Assembly: GCA_947625015.1 (NCBI GenBank)
Contig: CANQMR010000001.1
Coordinates: 163,624 to 227,623 of the forward strand
DNA from: an uncultured Lachnospiraceae bacterium
GTDB taxonomy: Bacteria; Bacillota; Clostridia; Lachnospirales; Lachnospiraceae
Direction: 5' to 3'
Length of the DNA: 64,000 nucleotides
Below, in pieces: positions 53,520 to 62,982 of the stretch. The position numbers were made by a program, and so were the translations under genes. The notes beneath the pieces are model-generated. The model did not search any database and had not been told where the DNA came from. It saw only the letters and a program-made list of their open reading frames with translations. Within the stretch, counting starts at the first letter, position 1. The number at the start of each line of letters is the position of its first letter.

Positions 53520-53894
53520 CTATAATTTAAGGGCATATACCTCATACCTGTCCCAATAGCGGTCATAATAATCATAGAGACCTAACCCGTTCGTCTCCTT
53601 CCCCTCTGCCTCTCCATAATAATAAATCTGCACAGCCATTCCATAGCCCTGCCCCTTCATATATTTATAAAATTCTTCATACAGCACATGATGTTCTATG
53701 AGCTTTTCTCCCTTCGGTGTTCTGTGTATATCTCCCAATCTGAATTTTCTTTCCGTATCCCGCAGTATAATGGTTCCATCATCCGGCTCAAAGTCTTTCT
53801 CAATCAACAATTCTCCCACCTTGATTCCATTCATGAAGGCTTCATAAGCGGTCGCTTTATTTTCTGTTTCGATTTCAACAAATTCTATCTTCAT
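53520..53894 (-). CDS. Hypothetical protein, 124 aa
   Basis: A soluble beta-rich protein with a GNAT-like beginning (TAYEAFMNGIKVGELLIE) and Tyr-rich C-terminus, but no acetyl-CoA loop is visible. Family not recognised. GAGGGAGA precedes the ATG. It is close to the AraC-cupin gene (18 bp). Confidence 0.6.
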   Translation of the reverse strand: MKIEFVEIETENKATAYEAFMNGIKVGELLIEKDFEPDDGTIILRDTERKFRLGDIHRTPKGEKLIEHHVLYEEFYKYMKGQGYGMAVQIYYYGEAEGKETNGLGLYDYYDRYWDRYEVYALKL

Positions 53895-53934
53895 TCTCCC
53901 TCATGCCTCCTGTTAGTTAACTTATGTATCGATA

Positions 53935-54675
53935 TTAAATTTTAATGCTACCCCCCATAATATCATTGTACGCTGAAGCTCCGTCAAAAATAGTTCCAAA
54001 TGTATCAATCCAGAATGGAATATATCCACACCTGCTTGCCACCATCTGAGAATCAATATTAGTTACAGAAGCGGAATAGAATGGAACAATATTTCGTGCC
54101 AGTAATTCTTTTGTCAATTCTCTCACTAAAAATGTTCCCAATCTGGCATTTCTATATTTATCCATAACATCTACACCAATCTCCCAAACACCATTTACCG
54201 ATGATTCTGCTGCACCGGCTATTCCTATAATTTTATTTTTGTCCTTTGCAATGCAAACAGCTTTTGTTGATGTAGAACCATTTTCATCAAATGTTAAGGA
54301 ATTTTCAAATCCAGTCAATCCTGCAAGAGATAAAATGTCTCTATCAAAAAGATACTCACACTCATAACTCAATGATACCAGTACATCTTCTGTGCCGCTA
54401 TCATCAGGAACATAATGTATTGTCTGCCCGTAAACCAATGGAATTTCAAAAATTTCATCTCTATTCTTGTTTTGCAAAAGTTTTTGCACTTTGGAATGTA
54501 AATCCTCTGATGTACAAACTACAACACAATTTCTATATGCCAGTATTTTAATATATGATTGCTTCACATTGAAATTGATAGAATACACAACTGCTTTTCC
54601 GTTTAACTCTTCTGAACTGCAATAAAATTCCTTAGATAATAATTCTTCAATTTTATTTCTAATGATTTCCTGCAT
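53935..54675 (-). CDS. GNAT family acetyltransferase with N-terminal extension
   Basis: About 246 residues: an N-terminal domain of unknown role (1-100), then a GNAT domain with VDVMDKYRNARLGTFLVREL as the acetyl-CoA motif and YSASVTNIDSQMVASRCGY. Substrate unknown. The start at 54675 follows AAGGAG. Confidence 0.85.
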   Translation of the reverse strand: MQEIIRNKIEELLSKEFYCSSEELNGKAVVYSINFNVKQSYIKILAYRNCVVVCTSEDLHSKVQKLLQNKNRDEIFEIPLVYGQTIHYVPDDSGTEDVLVSLSYECEYLFDRDILSLAGLTGFENSLTFDENGSTSTKAVCIAKDKNKIIGIAGAAESSVNGVWEIGVDVMDKYRNARLGTFLVRELTKELLARNIVPFYSASVTNIDSQMVASRCGYIPFWIDTFGTIFDGASAYNDIMGGSIKI

Positions 54676-54716
54676 CAGGTTCTCCTTCCTCAAGCCCAAT
54701 TTATCCCTTTGATATC

Positions 54717-55523
54717 TTACAACACCAAAAACTTATACTTCTCCACGCTGTAAAGAGGCACAAAAGGCAGAATAATGGGAACCGTTTTCACATACTCCTG
54801 ATACTCCGGGTCCGAACCATAATTTTTGTTCTGCCGCACCTCAAGCCGTCTGGCTCCGCTGAACATAACAAACACAATCCCCACATATCCCAACAGGACA
54901 ATAATCCATTGTCCCACCGATTCAAGGGAAGTAATGCCTGCCACCAGCACGCCGGTCCACAAAATCAGTTCTCCCAAATAGTTGGGGCACCGCACCAGCC
55001 GGAACAGCCCCTTGTCGCAAAAACGCTTGGGATTAACCTTTTTCTGTCGGCTTTTACTAAGGTCTGCCAAAGACTCCAGAACAATCCCGCCCGCCATCAA
55101 TGCCGTACCGATTACAAAGGAAACCGAACAGCCTGTATTGCCATTATCATAACGGTAAAAAATCGGCGCTATCATAAACAGATACAGGATTCCGCAGAAA
55201 ATCCAGAGCATAAATTTAAGGCCAAACTTCATGCCGGAGCCGTCCTTAATCTCTGTGGTCATGTGCTTGCGGTAGCTACTGCTCTTTATTTCCCGGTACA
55301 GCAAAAATCCGCTTAAACGAAAACCATACAATGTAAGTATGACACAACTGATTATCACCAGAATACTCAGTCTGTCCCGAAACAGAATCAGCATGGCAAT
55401 TCCCTGACCGGAGATAGCCAATCCGTAACCAATTGAGATAAAATACACATACTTATAAAATCCAATGGCACAGCATAAAAGCGCCACCAAAAATAAAATA
55501 CCAAACTCCATTGAAAATGTCAT
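54717..55523 (-). CDS. DUF1295 (steroid 5-alpha-reductase-like) membrane protein
   Basis: A ~268-residue polytopic protein with about seven membrane segments. The C-terminal region LFRLVRCPNYLGELILWTG and EYQEYVKTVPIILPF are family features. Function uncertain, possibly reduction of a lipid. The start at 55523 follows GAGGAGG. Confidence 0.85.
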   Translation of the reverse strand: MTFSMEFGILFLVALLCCAIGFYKYVYFISIGYGLAISGQGIAMLILFRDRLSILVIISCVILTLYGFRLSGFLLYREIKSSSYRKHMTTEIKDGSGMKFGLKFMLWIFCGILYLFMIAPIFYRYDNGNTGCSVSFVIGTALMAGGIVLESLADLSKSRQKKVNPKRFCDKGLFRLVRCPNYLGELILWTGVLVAGITSLESVGQWIIVLLGYVGIVFVMFSGARRLEVRQNKNYGSDPEYQEYVKTVPIILPFVPLYSVEKYKFLVL

Positions 55524-55584
55524 ATTACACACCTCCTCGATTTTCCATACATAAATATCTTACGCCCACTAAATTATAATTTTT

Positions 55585-56382
55585 CTACATTACAGGATTT
55601 AGATATGTAATTGGATTCTGCGCACTCTGATTCAATTTTAATCCGGCAATAGATTTGCCTATGTAAAATTGCTGGTTTTCATCATATGGCGTCCCTTTTT
55701 CATATTCCTCATCTACAAAAAACAATCTATTTTCTGTTTGTGATGTCAGAATAATATCCTTTCTCGGAAGTTTATCCTTCGCATCTTTACATACAAACCA
55801 CGCTGATGGCTTGTAAACAGCTACAATCAACGAATTGTAAACACCAAAAACATATTCTATAGATTTAATCTTTTCTTTTGATACCTTCCATATGCCACGA
55901 ACTGTATCATACAGAGCCTTTTCATCCATATTTCTTTGATACAATCTATTTATCTTAATAACAAGAATCCTATGCTTTATATCCTTTACCTCAAGTTCCG
56001 TTGCACCGTATATTTTTTCAAATCTCTCAACAGATAAAGCCTCTGTGGAATGATGTCCGGCTATAATATTAGTGAGGTTCATATTGCCTATATAATTAAA
56101 AGCATTAATTAATGAGGCTTCTGCGGCAAATGCCTCTTCTTCGGACAGGTTAAAATTAATGATTACCTTTTCAACCTCAAGACCGGCATTTTTAATCTCT
56201 GATATAGTCTGTAATTTTAACTTTTCACTGTTAGAATTGTTAAGACACTCCCGCTCATGTTCAAAAACTCTATTTCCTCTTCCCTTCCCAATATAAAAAA
56301 TCCGCTTGTTTCTTGGGTCTATCAATCCATACACATAGTATTCTCCTAATGAAAGCAGGCTTTTTTCTGAAAATTTATCCAC
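55585..56382 (-). CDS. GIY-YIG nuclease-domain protein
   Basis: A ~265-residue protein with an N-terminal GIY-YIG nuclease domain (YYVYGLIDPRNKRIFYIGKGRGNRVFEHE) of the LEM-3-like type and a conserved Glu in EAFAAEASLINAF. The C-terminal part (about 110-265) is unrecognised. A GTG start at 56382 is preferred because GGGAGG lies 8 bp upstream. Could be a DNA- or RNA-acting defence or mobile-element nuclease. Confidence 0.8.
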   Translation of the reverse strand: MDKFSEKSLLSLGEYYVYGLIDPRNKRIFYIGKGRGNRVFEHERECLNNSNSEKLKLQTISEIKNAGLEVEKVIINFNLSEEEAFAAEASLINAFNYIGNMNLTNIIAGHHSTEALSVERFEKIYGATELEVKDIKHRILVIKINRLYQRNMDEKALYDTVRGIWKVSKEKIKSIEYVFGVYNSLIVAVYKPSAWFVCKDAKDKLPRKDIILTSQTENRLFFVDEEYEKGTPYDENQQFYIGKSIAGLKLNQSAQNPITYLNPVM

Positions 56383-56431
56383 AATATTTACCTCCCGGTA
56401 CTCGTTCTGCTCATCAAGCCTATGCCGATTA

Positions 56432-56707
56432 TTATAACCGTAAAATAAAAAAGACAACAACCGCTATATGTATAATCGTCCAAAACGGCACAAGTATCTT
56501 AAATTTTAGTTTCTTCGTCTTATGATGAAATCCATACATGCCAATCAGGGAACCGATTCCGCCCCCTAATGCACCCATCAGCAAAAGTCTTCTCTCCGGC
56601 GTCCTATACAGGTTTCTGACCGCCTTGTATTTATCCGCACCGTACATAAGCATTGCCGCAATATTGATAACCAAATAATAAATGACTGCAATTTGATAAA
56701 GGTTCAT
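56432..56707 (-). CDS. DUF1294 membrane protein
   Basis: A 91-residue protein with two hydrophobic segments and the family motif MYGADKYKA...RTPERRLLLMGALGGGIGSLIGMY. Function unknown. The start at 56707 follows AGGAG. It lies immediately after miaB. Confidence 0.88.
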   Translation of the reverse strand: MNLYQIAVIYYLVINIAAMLMYGADKYKAVRNLYRTPERRLLLMGALGGGIGSLIGMYGFHHKTKKLKFKILVPFWTIIHIAVVVFFILRL

Positions 56708-56732
56708 ATCTCCTGTATTCTCTCCAGCTCCT

Positions 56733-58151
56733 TCATTTCCGCTCTCCAATATAATAAAAACCTCTGGCCTCGGTTAATTTTACCTGCTGGAAGGTTCCAA
56801 TCAGTTCCCTTTCCCCCGGAAAATGCACTAACAGATTGTTGGAAAGCCTTCCGGTCAGCAGACGGTGGTCCTGTTCGTCCACGCCTTCCACCAGCACCTC
56901 GACCGTTTCCCCCTGATATCTGCCGCAGGTCTCCTTTGCAATCTCCTGTACCTCCAAAAGCAGCCTGTCAAAACGCTTTTTAACCGTTTCCTCGTCCGCC
57001 GCAGCCTCCATGGCTGCCGCCGGGGTTCCGGTGCGCTTGGAATAGATAAAGGTAAAGGCGGAATCAAACCGCACCTTCCTTACAATGTCCAGCGTATCCT
57101 CAAAATCTTCCTCGGTCTCCGTCGGAAATCCCACAATAATATCCGTCGTCAGGGAAATATCCGGCATAGCGGCCCTGATACGGGACACCAGATTCAGATA
57201 ATCCTCTTTCGTATAGCGGCGGTTCATATCCTTTAACACCTTCGTGCTTCCCGACTGTACCGGCAGATGTAAATGCCGGCAGATTTTCGTGGAAGCTGCC
57301 ATAACCGCAATCAGCTCGTCAGACAAATCCTTCGGGTGCGAAGTCATAAACCGGATTCGCCTTAGGCCCTCGATTTGTTCTACCTGTCTGAGCAGCTCGG
57401 CAAAGGAAATGGGGTGCTCCAGATTTTTCCCATAGGAATTGACATTCTGGCCCAAAAGCATAACCTCCACCACCCCGTCAGCCACTAAGGCCCGGATTTC
57501 TGCCAGAATATCCTCCGGCTTTCTGGAGCGCTCACGCCCTCTCACATAGGGAACAATGCAATAGCTGCAAAAATTATTGCAGCCAAACATAATATTTACC
57601 CCGCATTTGAAGGGATATTTCCGCTCGCTGGGCAAATCCTCCACAATCTCATCTGTTCCCTCCCAGATGTCAATGACCATGCCCTTAGCATCCAGCCGCC
57701 GCTCAATCAGCTCAGCTAACTTGAACACATTATGGGTGCCAAAGATAATGTCCACATGGCGGTAGCTTTGCTTAATCTTTTCCACCACCAGGCTTTCCTG
57801 CATCATGCAGCCGCACAGGGCAATCATCATATTGGGATTTTTCTTCTTGTATTTTTTTAACTGTCCCAGCCTTCCGTATACCCGCAGATTGGCATTTTCC
57901 CTTACCGTACAGGTATTCATAATCAGGAAATCCGCCTCCTCGCTTTCAGTGCGGACATAACCGATGGTTTCCAAAATCCCCTCCAGTTTTTCACTGTCCT
58001 TAGCGTTCATCTGACAGCCAAAGCAGACGCTGCAATAGGTAAGGGGACGGCCCAGACTTTCTGACAGTGCGGCAATCCGCACCTTAAGCCGTTCCATAAT
58101 CTCTTTCTGCCTTGCGGCCTCTTGTTCATTTGTGTTGTATTGTGTTTCCAT
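56733..58151 (-). CDS. miaB: tRNA-2-methylthio-N6-dimethylallyladenosine synthase
   Basis: A radical SAM methylthiotransferase. The N-terminal UPF0004 domain carries auxiliary Fe-S cysteines (FGCQMN, NTCTVREN, LCGCMMQ), the radical SAM core has CNNFCSYC and a C-terminal TRAM domain follows. It modifies the product of MiaA. The start follows GTAGGAG. It is normally beside mutS, from which it is separated here by 17 kb. Confidence 0.97.
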   Translation of the reverse strand: METQYNTNEQEAARQKEIMERLKVRIAALSESLGRPLTYCSVCFGCQMNAKDSEKLEGILETIGYVRTESEEADFLIMNTCTVRENANLRVYGRLGQLKKYKKKNPNMMIALCGCMMQESLVVEKIKQSYRHVDIIFGTHNVFKLAELIERRLDAKGMVIDIWEGTDEIVEDLPSERKYPFKCGVNIMFGCNNFCSYCIVPYVRGRERSRKPEDILAEIRALVADGVVEVMLLGQNVNSYGKNLEHPISFAELLRQVEQIEGLRRIRFMTSHPKDLSDELIAVMAASTKICRHLHLPVQSGSTKVLKDMNRRYTKEDYLNLVSRIRAAMPDISLTTDIIVGFPTETEEDFEDTLDIVRKVRFDSAFTFIYSKRTGTPAAAMEAAADEETVKKRFDRLLLEVQEIAKETCGRYQGETVEVLVEGVDEQDHRLLTGRLSNNLLVHFPGERELIGTFQQVKLTEARGFYYIGERK

Positions 58152-58177
58152 ATTAAACTCCTACCGTTACCTATAGG

Positions 58178-58669
58178 TCAGCCTGTGATTTCAAACATCT
58201 CCCTACAAATTTTTCGCCCGGCGTCCGTCTGAAAGATTTGCTTATAGGCCGCCGAAACCGCCTGTCCTGATAAGTTATCCTCATACAGATTAACCAGAAA
58301 ATCCGCCTCCACCAATATCTGATAATCCAGACCGTCTATGTTATCATATGTATGATGATGTCCCACCAGATAGCACACCCTCCGGATTACCTTCTCCTCA
58401 AATCCCAGCCCGGCCAACATCTTCTCCGCCAGGAAAGGCCCCTCTTTCTCCTGTAATTTGCCCTCACAGGAACCATACTTCTCCTCACATACTTTAATGC
58501 CAATGTCATGCACAATGGCCGCCGTTTCCAGGATAAACTGTGTGTCGCTGTCTAACTGTTCCAACCTGCCGATGGCAGCCGCAAAGCTATGCACCTTGAT
58601 AAAATGCTGAATCCGCTTGGGATCGCCGCTGTTATACTGTATCATTTTCAAAATTAACTGCTCCAGCAT
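58178..58669 (-). CDS. HD-domain phosphohydrolase-like protein
   Basis: About 163 residues with an HD motif VHDIGIKV near residue 55 and HHHTYDNIDG later, typical of small phosphohydrolases of the HD superfamily. Substrate unknown. The start at 58669 follows GGAGGGAAAG. It lies 26 bp upstream of miaB. Confidence 0.85.
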   Translation of the reverse strand: MLEQLILKMIQYNSGDPKRIQHFIKVHSFAAAIGRLEQLDSDTQFILETAAIVHDIGIKVCEEKYGSCEGKLQEKEGPFLAEKMLAGLGFEEKVIRRVCYLVGHHHTYDNIDGLDYQILVEADFLVNLYEDNLSGQAVSAAYKQIFQTDAGRKICREMFEITG

Positions 58670-58756
58670 GTTCTTTCCCTCCATGCCAATCCCTACGGTT
58701 ATTTCGGGTATTGGTAAGATCTTTTGGATAACCGGTATATTTTTACCGCCTCAAAA

Positions 58757-59956
58757 TTATTTGGTCTTCAGCAGATAGGTAATCGCTTCCTTAAGCCCGT
58801 CCACAGACAGGGTATACATATGGAACAGCTTGGAAAGCGCATCCTCCGACTCCATCCAGTGCATACGGGTGAGCTCCTTGTGATAACGGGGGTTCATCCA
58901 CACGCATTTCTTGTATTTGGTCGTTAAAAGCTGGCACCACTCATAGCCGGAATGTCCGTCATTCGGTCCCCGGTAATTGCCGTTTACATCAAAAAGCTCC
59001 TCCGGCGCCATCTGGGCGTCCCCTACAATGATTACCTTGTAATCCTTGTCATAATGTTTAAAGAGATAATCCATGTCCACCCAGTCCCCCGGCTCACATT
59101 CCGGCGTCTTGAATACCTTGGAATAAATGCAGTTATGAAAATAATAGGTCTTTACATCCTTAAAATGATTCGCCTTATACACAGCCTGAAACAGCTCGTT
59201 GCAAAGCTCCATAAAGGGAATCATCGTGCCGCCGCAGTCAAACAACAAAAGAAGCTTTACCGTATTTTTTCTGGGGCGTTCAAATTCCAACTGTAAATAG
59301 CCCCCGTTGTTACAGGTCTTTTCTATTGTCTGCTCAATATCCAACTCTGTCTTTGGCAGTTCCATCCTGGAAGAATACTGTCTGAGCCGCCGGAAGGCCA
59401 CCTGATACTGCCGCATATTTAACACCTTGTCATTGCGGAAATCCTCGTATTTTCTGTCATTTAGCACCTGAAAGGCGCTTTGCATGCCACCCTGTCTTCC
59501 CACCCGGATACCGCCTACATTCCGCCCATGGTGTCCAAAGGCGGAGCCTCCGGCAGTTCCAATCCAGTAATTGCCGCCGTTATGCTCGGATTTCTGCTCG
59601 GAAAGCCGTTCCCTGAACAGCCGCTTTACCTCGTCGGCATTCCGCTGCTGGTTAAAAGAATACATTTCCCGGTTCTGCTTATCAATCTCCATGTTTTCGC
59701 CCTTGTCAAGCCACGCAAGCACATCGCCCGGTACTTCGTCGTCCGACTTTATATCCTTAAAAAACTCCATAAAGGCCAGGTCAAATTTATCATAATCCGA
59801 TTCGGACTTTACTAATATCATCCGGCTGACATAATAAAATTGTGAAAAATTCGCTCCGGTAAGGCCCTTATCCAGCGCTTCCATCAGGGTAAGCCACTCT
59901 GTCATGGACACCTCTAATCCCTTTGCCTTTAATGTATAAAAAAAGTCAAGAAACAT
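58757..59956 (-). CDS. VWA-domain CoxE-like protein
   Basis: A 399-residue protein with an N-terminal helical region and a C-terminal VWA-like domain; LLLLFDCGGTMIP is the MIDAS-like loop. It resembles CoxE-like chaperone partners of MoxR ATPases. The MoxR gene lies 39 bp upstream. A Gly-rich HHGRNVGG segment sits in the middle. Target unknown. Confidence 0.85.
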   Translation of the reverse strand: MFLDFFYTLKAKGLEVSMTEWLTLMEALDKGLTGANFSQFYYVSRMILVKSESDYDKFDLAFMEFFKDIKSDDEVPGDVLAWLDKGENMEIDKQNREMYSFNQQRNADEVKRLFRERLSEQKSEHNGGNYWIGTAGGSAFGHHGRNVGGIRVGRQGGMQSAFQVLNDRKYEDFRNDKVLNMRQYQVAFRRLRQYSSRMELPKTELDIEQTIEKTCNNGGYLQLEFERPRKNTVKLLLLFDCGGTMIPFMELCNELFQAVYKANHFKDVKTYYFHNCIYSKVFKTPECEPGDWVDMDYLFKHYDKDYKVIIVGDAQMAPEELFDVNGNYRGPNDGHSGYEWCQLLTTKYKKCVWMNPRYHKELTRMHWMESEDALSKLFHMYTLSVDGLKEAITYLLKTK

Positions 59957-59995
59957 ATTGTGTTTCCTCCCAAAATTCCACCAATATCGCTGCCT

Positions 59996-60811
59996 CTAAT
60001 ACAGCTTTGCCTTTTTTACCGCCTCTAAATCCTCATCTTTTTTCAGCAGTACGCCTAAAAACGGTAGTTCCTCCTTTAAATGTTCCGTATCAATGCCGCT
60101 GATTGTCAACGCCCGTATCCAGTCAATCAGCTCTGAGGTGCTCGGCTTTTTGCGGACGTCCCGGACAGAGCGAAGCCAGTAAAAGGCGTCCAGCGCATTT
60201 TTCAGCACATTTTCTTCCAGATTTTCAAAATGGGCATGGACAATCTCTGCCATCTGCTCCCTGTCCGGAAATGTAATGTAGTGGAAAATGCATCTTCTGA
60301 GAAAGGCGTCCGGCAGCTCCTTTTCCGCATTGGAGGTAATGATTACAATAGGCCGCTCCTTTGCCTTAATCGTCTCCTTGGTCTCATGGATATAAAATTC
60401 CATTTTGTCAAGCTCCCACAAAAGGTCATTGGGAAACTCCAAATCTGCTTTGTCAATCTCATCAATCAGCAAAATAACCTGTTTATCCGCGCTGAAAGCC
60501 TCTCCCAGCTTTCCCAGCTTAATGTAGTGGGCAATATCGTCCACGCCATCCTCCCCAAACTGGGAATCATAAAGCCGCTGTATGGTGTCATATACATAAA
60601 GTCCGTCCTGGGCCTTAGTGGTGGACTTAATATTCCAGATATACAAATCCTTTCCCATGGACTGGCTGATTGCTTCCGCTAACATTGTCTTGCCCGTCCC
60701 CGGCTCCCCCTTAATCAGCAAAGGCTTTTGCAGGGCGATAGCCACATCCACAGCCGCCATCAGTTCCTCGCTTGCCACATAATCTTTACTTCCTGTAAAT
60801 TTTGTCTCCAT
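59996..60811 (-). CDS. MoxR-family AAA ATPase
   Basis: A ~271-residue ATPase with Walker A GEPGTGKT, Walker B LLIDEIDKAD, sensor VIITSNAEKE and Arg-finger FLRRC. MoxR proteins act with VWA partners to assemble or activate protein complexes. The start at 60811 follows AAGGAG. The track ORF's upstream extension overlaps proA. Confidence 0.93.
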   Translation of the reverse strand: METKFTGSKDYVASEELMAAVDVAIALQKPLLIKGEPGTGKTMLAEAISQSMGKDLYIWNIKSTTKAQDGLYVYDTIQRLYDSQFGEDGVDDIAHYIKLGKLGEAFSADKQVILLIDEIDKADLEFPNDLLWELDKMEFYIHETKETIKAKERPIVIITSNAEKELPDAFLRRCIFHYITFPDREQMAEIVHAHFENLEENVLKNALDAFYWLRSVRDVRKKPSTSELIDWIRALTISGIDTEHLKEELPFLGVLLKKDEDLEAVKKAKLY

Positions 60812-60866
60812 TCTACTCTCCTTACATAATTGGTATCTGCTCTCTCGTTCAGCGAAACGCCTTTTA

Positions 60867-62111
60867 TTACGGACGAATCTGTCCATTTCCATAAATGATA
60901 TATTTGGTGGTAGTCAGCGCCTCTAACCCCATGGGCCCTCTTGCGTGCAGCTTTTGGGTACTGATACCGATTTCTGCGCCAAAGCCAAACTCAAAACCGT
61001 CGGTAAAACGGGTGGAGGCATTGACATAGACGGCGGCGGAATCAATCTCATTCAAAAACCGCTGGGCGTTGCGGTAGTCATTGGTTACAATCGTCTCGGA
61101 ATGGCCTGTGGAATTGGCATTGATATGGGCAATGGCCTCGTCAATAGAATCCACCATTTTAGCAGAGATAATCTTATCCAGATATTCTGTGGCGTAATCC
61201 TCCGTTGTCGCAGCCGCCACATCTCCGCTATAGGCCTGCACCCGCTCGTCTCCCCGGACCTCGCATCCGTTTTCTTTTAACATGGATAAAAGTTTTGGCA
61301 TAACCTGATTGGCAATATCCTTATGAATCACCAGAGATTCACAGGCATTACATACCCCCAAGCGCTGCAGCTTTGCATTCTTCACAATGGCAACAGCCAT
61401 ATCCACATCCGCGGCAGCATCCACATACACATGGCAGTTTCCGGTTCCCGTCTCAATAACCGGAACGGTGGCATTTTGCACCACAGAACGAATCAGCCCT
61501 GCGCCGCCTCTCGGAATCAGCACATCGATATACCCGTTTAACTGCATCATCCTCGTGGCAGTCTCCCGGCTGGTATCCTCAAGTAAAAATACCGCATCCG
61601 GCGTAATCTTATTTTCCTCTAAGGATTTCTTTATGATATCCTCCAGCGCCATATTAGAATATATGGAATCCGAACCGCCTCTTAAAATGACCGCATTACT
61701 GGTCTTAAAGCACAGGGAAAAAGCGTCAACTGTCACATTGGGCCGGGACTCGTAAATCATGCCGATAACCCCTAAAGGAACCCGTTTCTTTCCCACTAAA
61801 AGTCCATTTGGCCGCTCCTTCATCGACAGCACTTCGCCGACAGGATCGTCTAAAGCCGCCACCTGGCGGACGCCCTCTGCCATTCCTTCAATCCGCTCCC
61901 CGGTAAGCCGCAGACGGTCAAGCAGCGACTCCGGCATATGGTTTGCCTCCCCCTTTTCTATATCCTTTGCGTTTGCCGTTAAAATCTTGTCCGTATTTTG
62001 AACCAGATTATCTGCCAGCGTGAGCAGACATTGATTTTTCGCCGGTTTTGACAGGGTAATCAGGCTCCTTGACGCCTCTTTGGCAAGTTTCCCCATCTGT
62101 TCTAATTCCAT
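60867..62111 (-). CDS. proA: Gamma-glutamyl phosphate reductase
   Basis: The second enzyme of proline synthesis, reducing gamma-glutamyl phosphate with NADPH. Conserved [14 protein letters not shown], the catalytic Cys in [10 protein letters not shown], and [13 protein letters not shown]. 414 residues is standard. proB is not in this window. The start follows GGAAGGAG. Confidence 0.97.
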   Translation of the reverse strand: MELEQMGKLAKEASRSLITLSKPAKNQCLLTLADNLVQNTDKILTANAKDIEKGEANHMPESLLDRLRLTGERIEGMAEGVRQVAALDDPVGEVLSMKERPNGLLVGKKRVPLGVIGMIYESRPNVTVDAFSLCFKTSNAVILRGGSDSIYSNMALEDIIKKSLEENKITPDAVFLLEDTSRETATRMMQLNGYIDVLIPRGGAGLIRSVVQNATVPVIETGTGNCHVYVDAAADVDMAVAIVKNAKLQRLGVCNACESLVIHKDIANQVMPKLLSMLKENGCEVRGDERVQAYSGDVAAATTEDYATEYLDKIISAKMVDSIDEAIAHINANSTGHSETIVTNDYRNAQRFLNEIDSAAVYVNASTRFTDGFEFGFGAEIGISTQKLHARGPMGLEALTTTKYIIYGNGQIRP

Positions 62112-62155
62112 AACTATGTATCTCCTTCCACATTTACTTTCTAAAATTTCTTATC

Positions 62156-62713
62156 TCACAAGACCTCCGCCTCTGTCACAATATAGTCCGGCAGAATATC
62201 GTGTGCCTCAAAGGGCAGCTCCTCCACAATCTGAAACGCATAGCATAACGCCATGGTCTTATGCTCCCTGCGGGCCGCTAAATATTTGTCATAACAGCCC
62301 CCGCCATAGCCCAAGCGGTGGTGTTTCCGGTCAAAGGCAAGTCCCGGCATTAAAATGAGCGCCGGTTCCCTTAACAACAGTTCCGAACCGATATCCTCCG
62401 GCTCCATAATGCCATAGGCGCCCGTCTTCCATTTTGTATCGCCGGTAACCTGATAAAATTCTATGGTGTTATCTGCTTTCTTAGTCACAGGAGTAAAAAT
62501 GTGTTTCCCCTGCTTTAACGCCTTTTCCATCAGGAGCTTACAGGAAACCTCATTGCGGTAAGCCTGATAAATGCAGATATTATGAAACTCCTGATAAAGA
62601 GGGTGCTTTATAATCCGCCCTGCTATCTGCGCAGATAATCTTTCCACCTCTTCTTTCGGCAGAGCTTCCCGCAGGGAAAGCAGCCGTTTCCGAAGAATCT
62701 GTTTTTCCGTCAT
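62156..62713 (-). CDS. 5-formyltetrahydrofolate cyclo-ligase
   Basis: Converts 5-formyl-THF to 5,10-methenyl-THF using ATP, in one-carbon metabolism. The 185-residue protein has MPGLAFDRKHHRLGYGGGCYDKYL and the RKRLLSLREALP N-terminus typical of the family (ygfA/yqgN). The start follows GAGGAGAG. Confidence 0.93.
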   Translation of the reverse strand: MTEKQILRKRLLSLREALPKEEVERLSAQIAGRIIKHPLYQEFHNICIYQAYRNEVSCKLLMEKALKQGKHIFTPVTKKADNTIEFYQVTGDTKWKTGAYGIMEPEDIGSELLLREPALILMPGLAFDRKHHRLGYGGGCYDKYLAARREHKTMALCYAFQIVEELPFEAHDILPDYIVTEAEVL

Positions 62714-62741
62714 ATTCTCTCCTCGTCACTTAGATATCCGG

Positions 62742-62966
62742 TCATTTTGTATTGGTATTGCGCTGCCTGACAATTTTAAGCGGCGTAATGGTCCCGTCGG
62801 GATTTTTGATGCTCACATTATCTAATGTAGCGCGCATATTCCCCCGGATTGCCTCAATATATTCCCTCCGGAGAGCCTGCTGCTCCTCTTTTTCCTGCTC
62901 CGTAAGCCCCTCCGCCTTGGACTTGTGATAAAGCTCGTTAATCCGGGCAATCTTGTTCTCGTCCAT
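62742..62966 (-). CDS. DUF896 protein (YnzC-like)
   Basis: A 74-residue protein with a helical hairpin: RINELYHKSKAEGLTEQEKEEQQALRREYI, the family hallmark. Function unknown; a Bacillus member is in the SOS regulon. The start follows GAAAGGA. It lies between the cyclo-ligase and the FAD enzyme. Confidence 0.93.
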   Translation of the reverse strand: MDENKIARINELYHKSKAEGLTEQEKEEQQALRREYIEAIRGNMRATLDNVSIKNPDGTITPLKIVRQRNTNTK

Positions 62967-62982
62967 ATCCGTAATCCTTTCG

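Noticed and set aside
60867-60892. Extension of the MoxR ORF into proA
   Set aside because: The first ATG with AAGGAG at 60811 gives a normal MoxR; the extension lies in the proA end.
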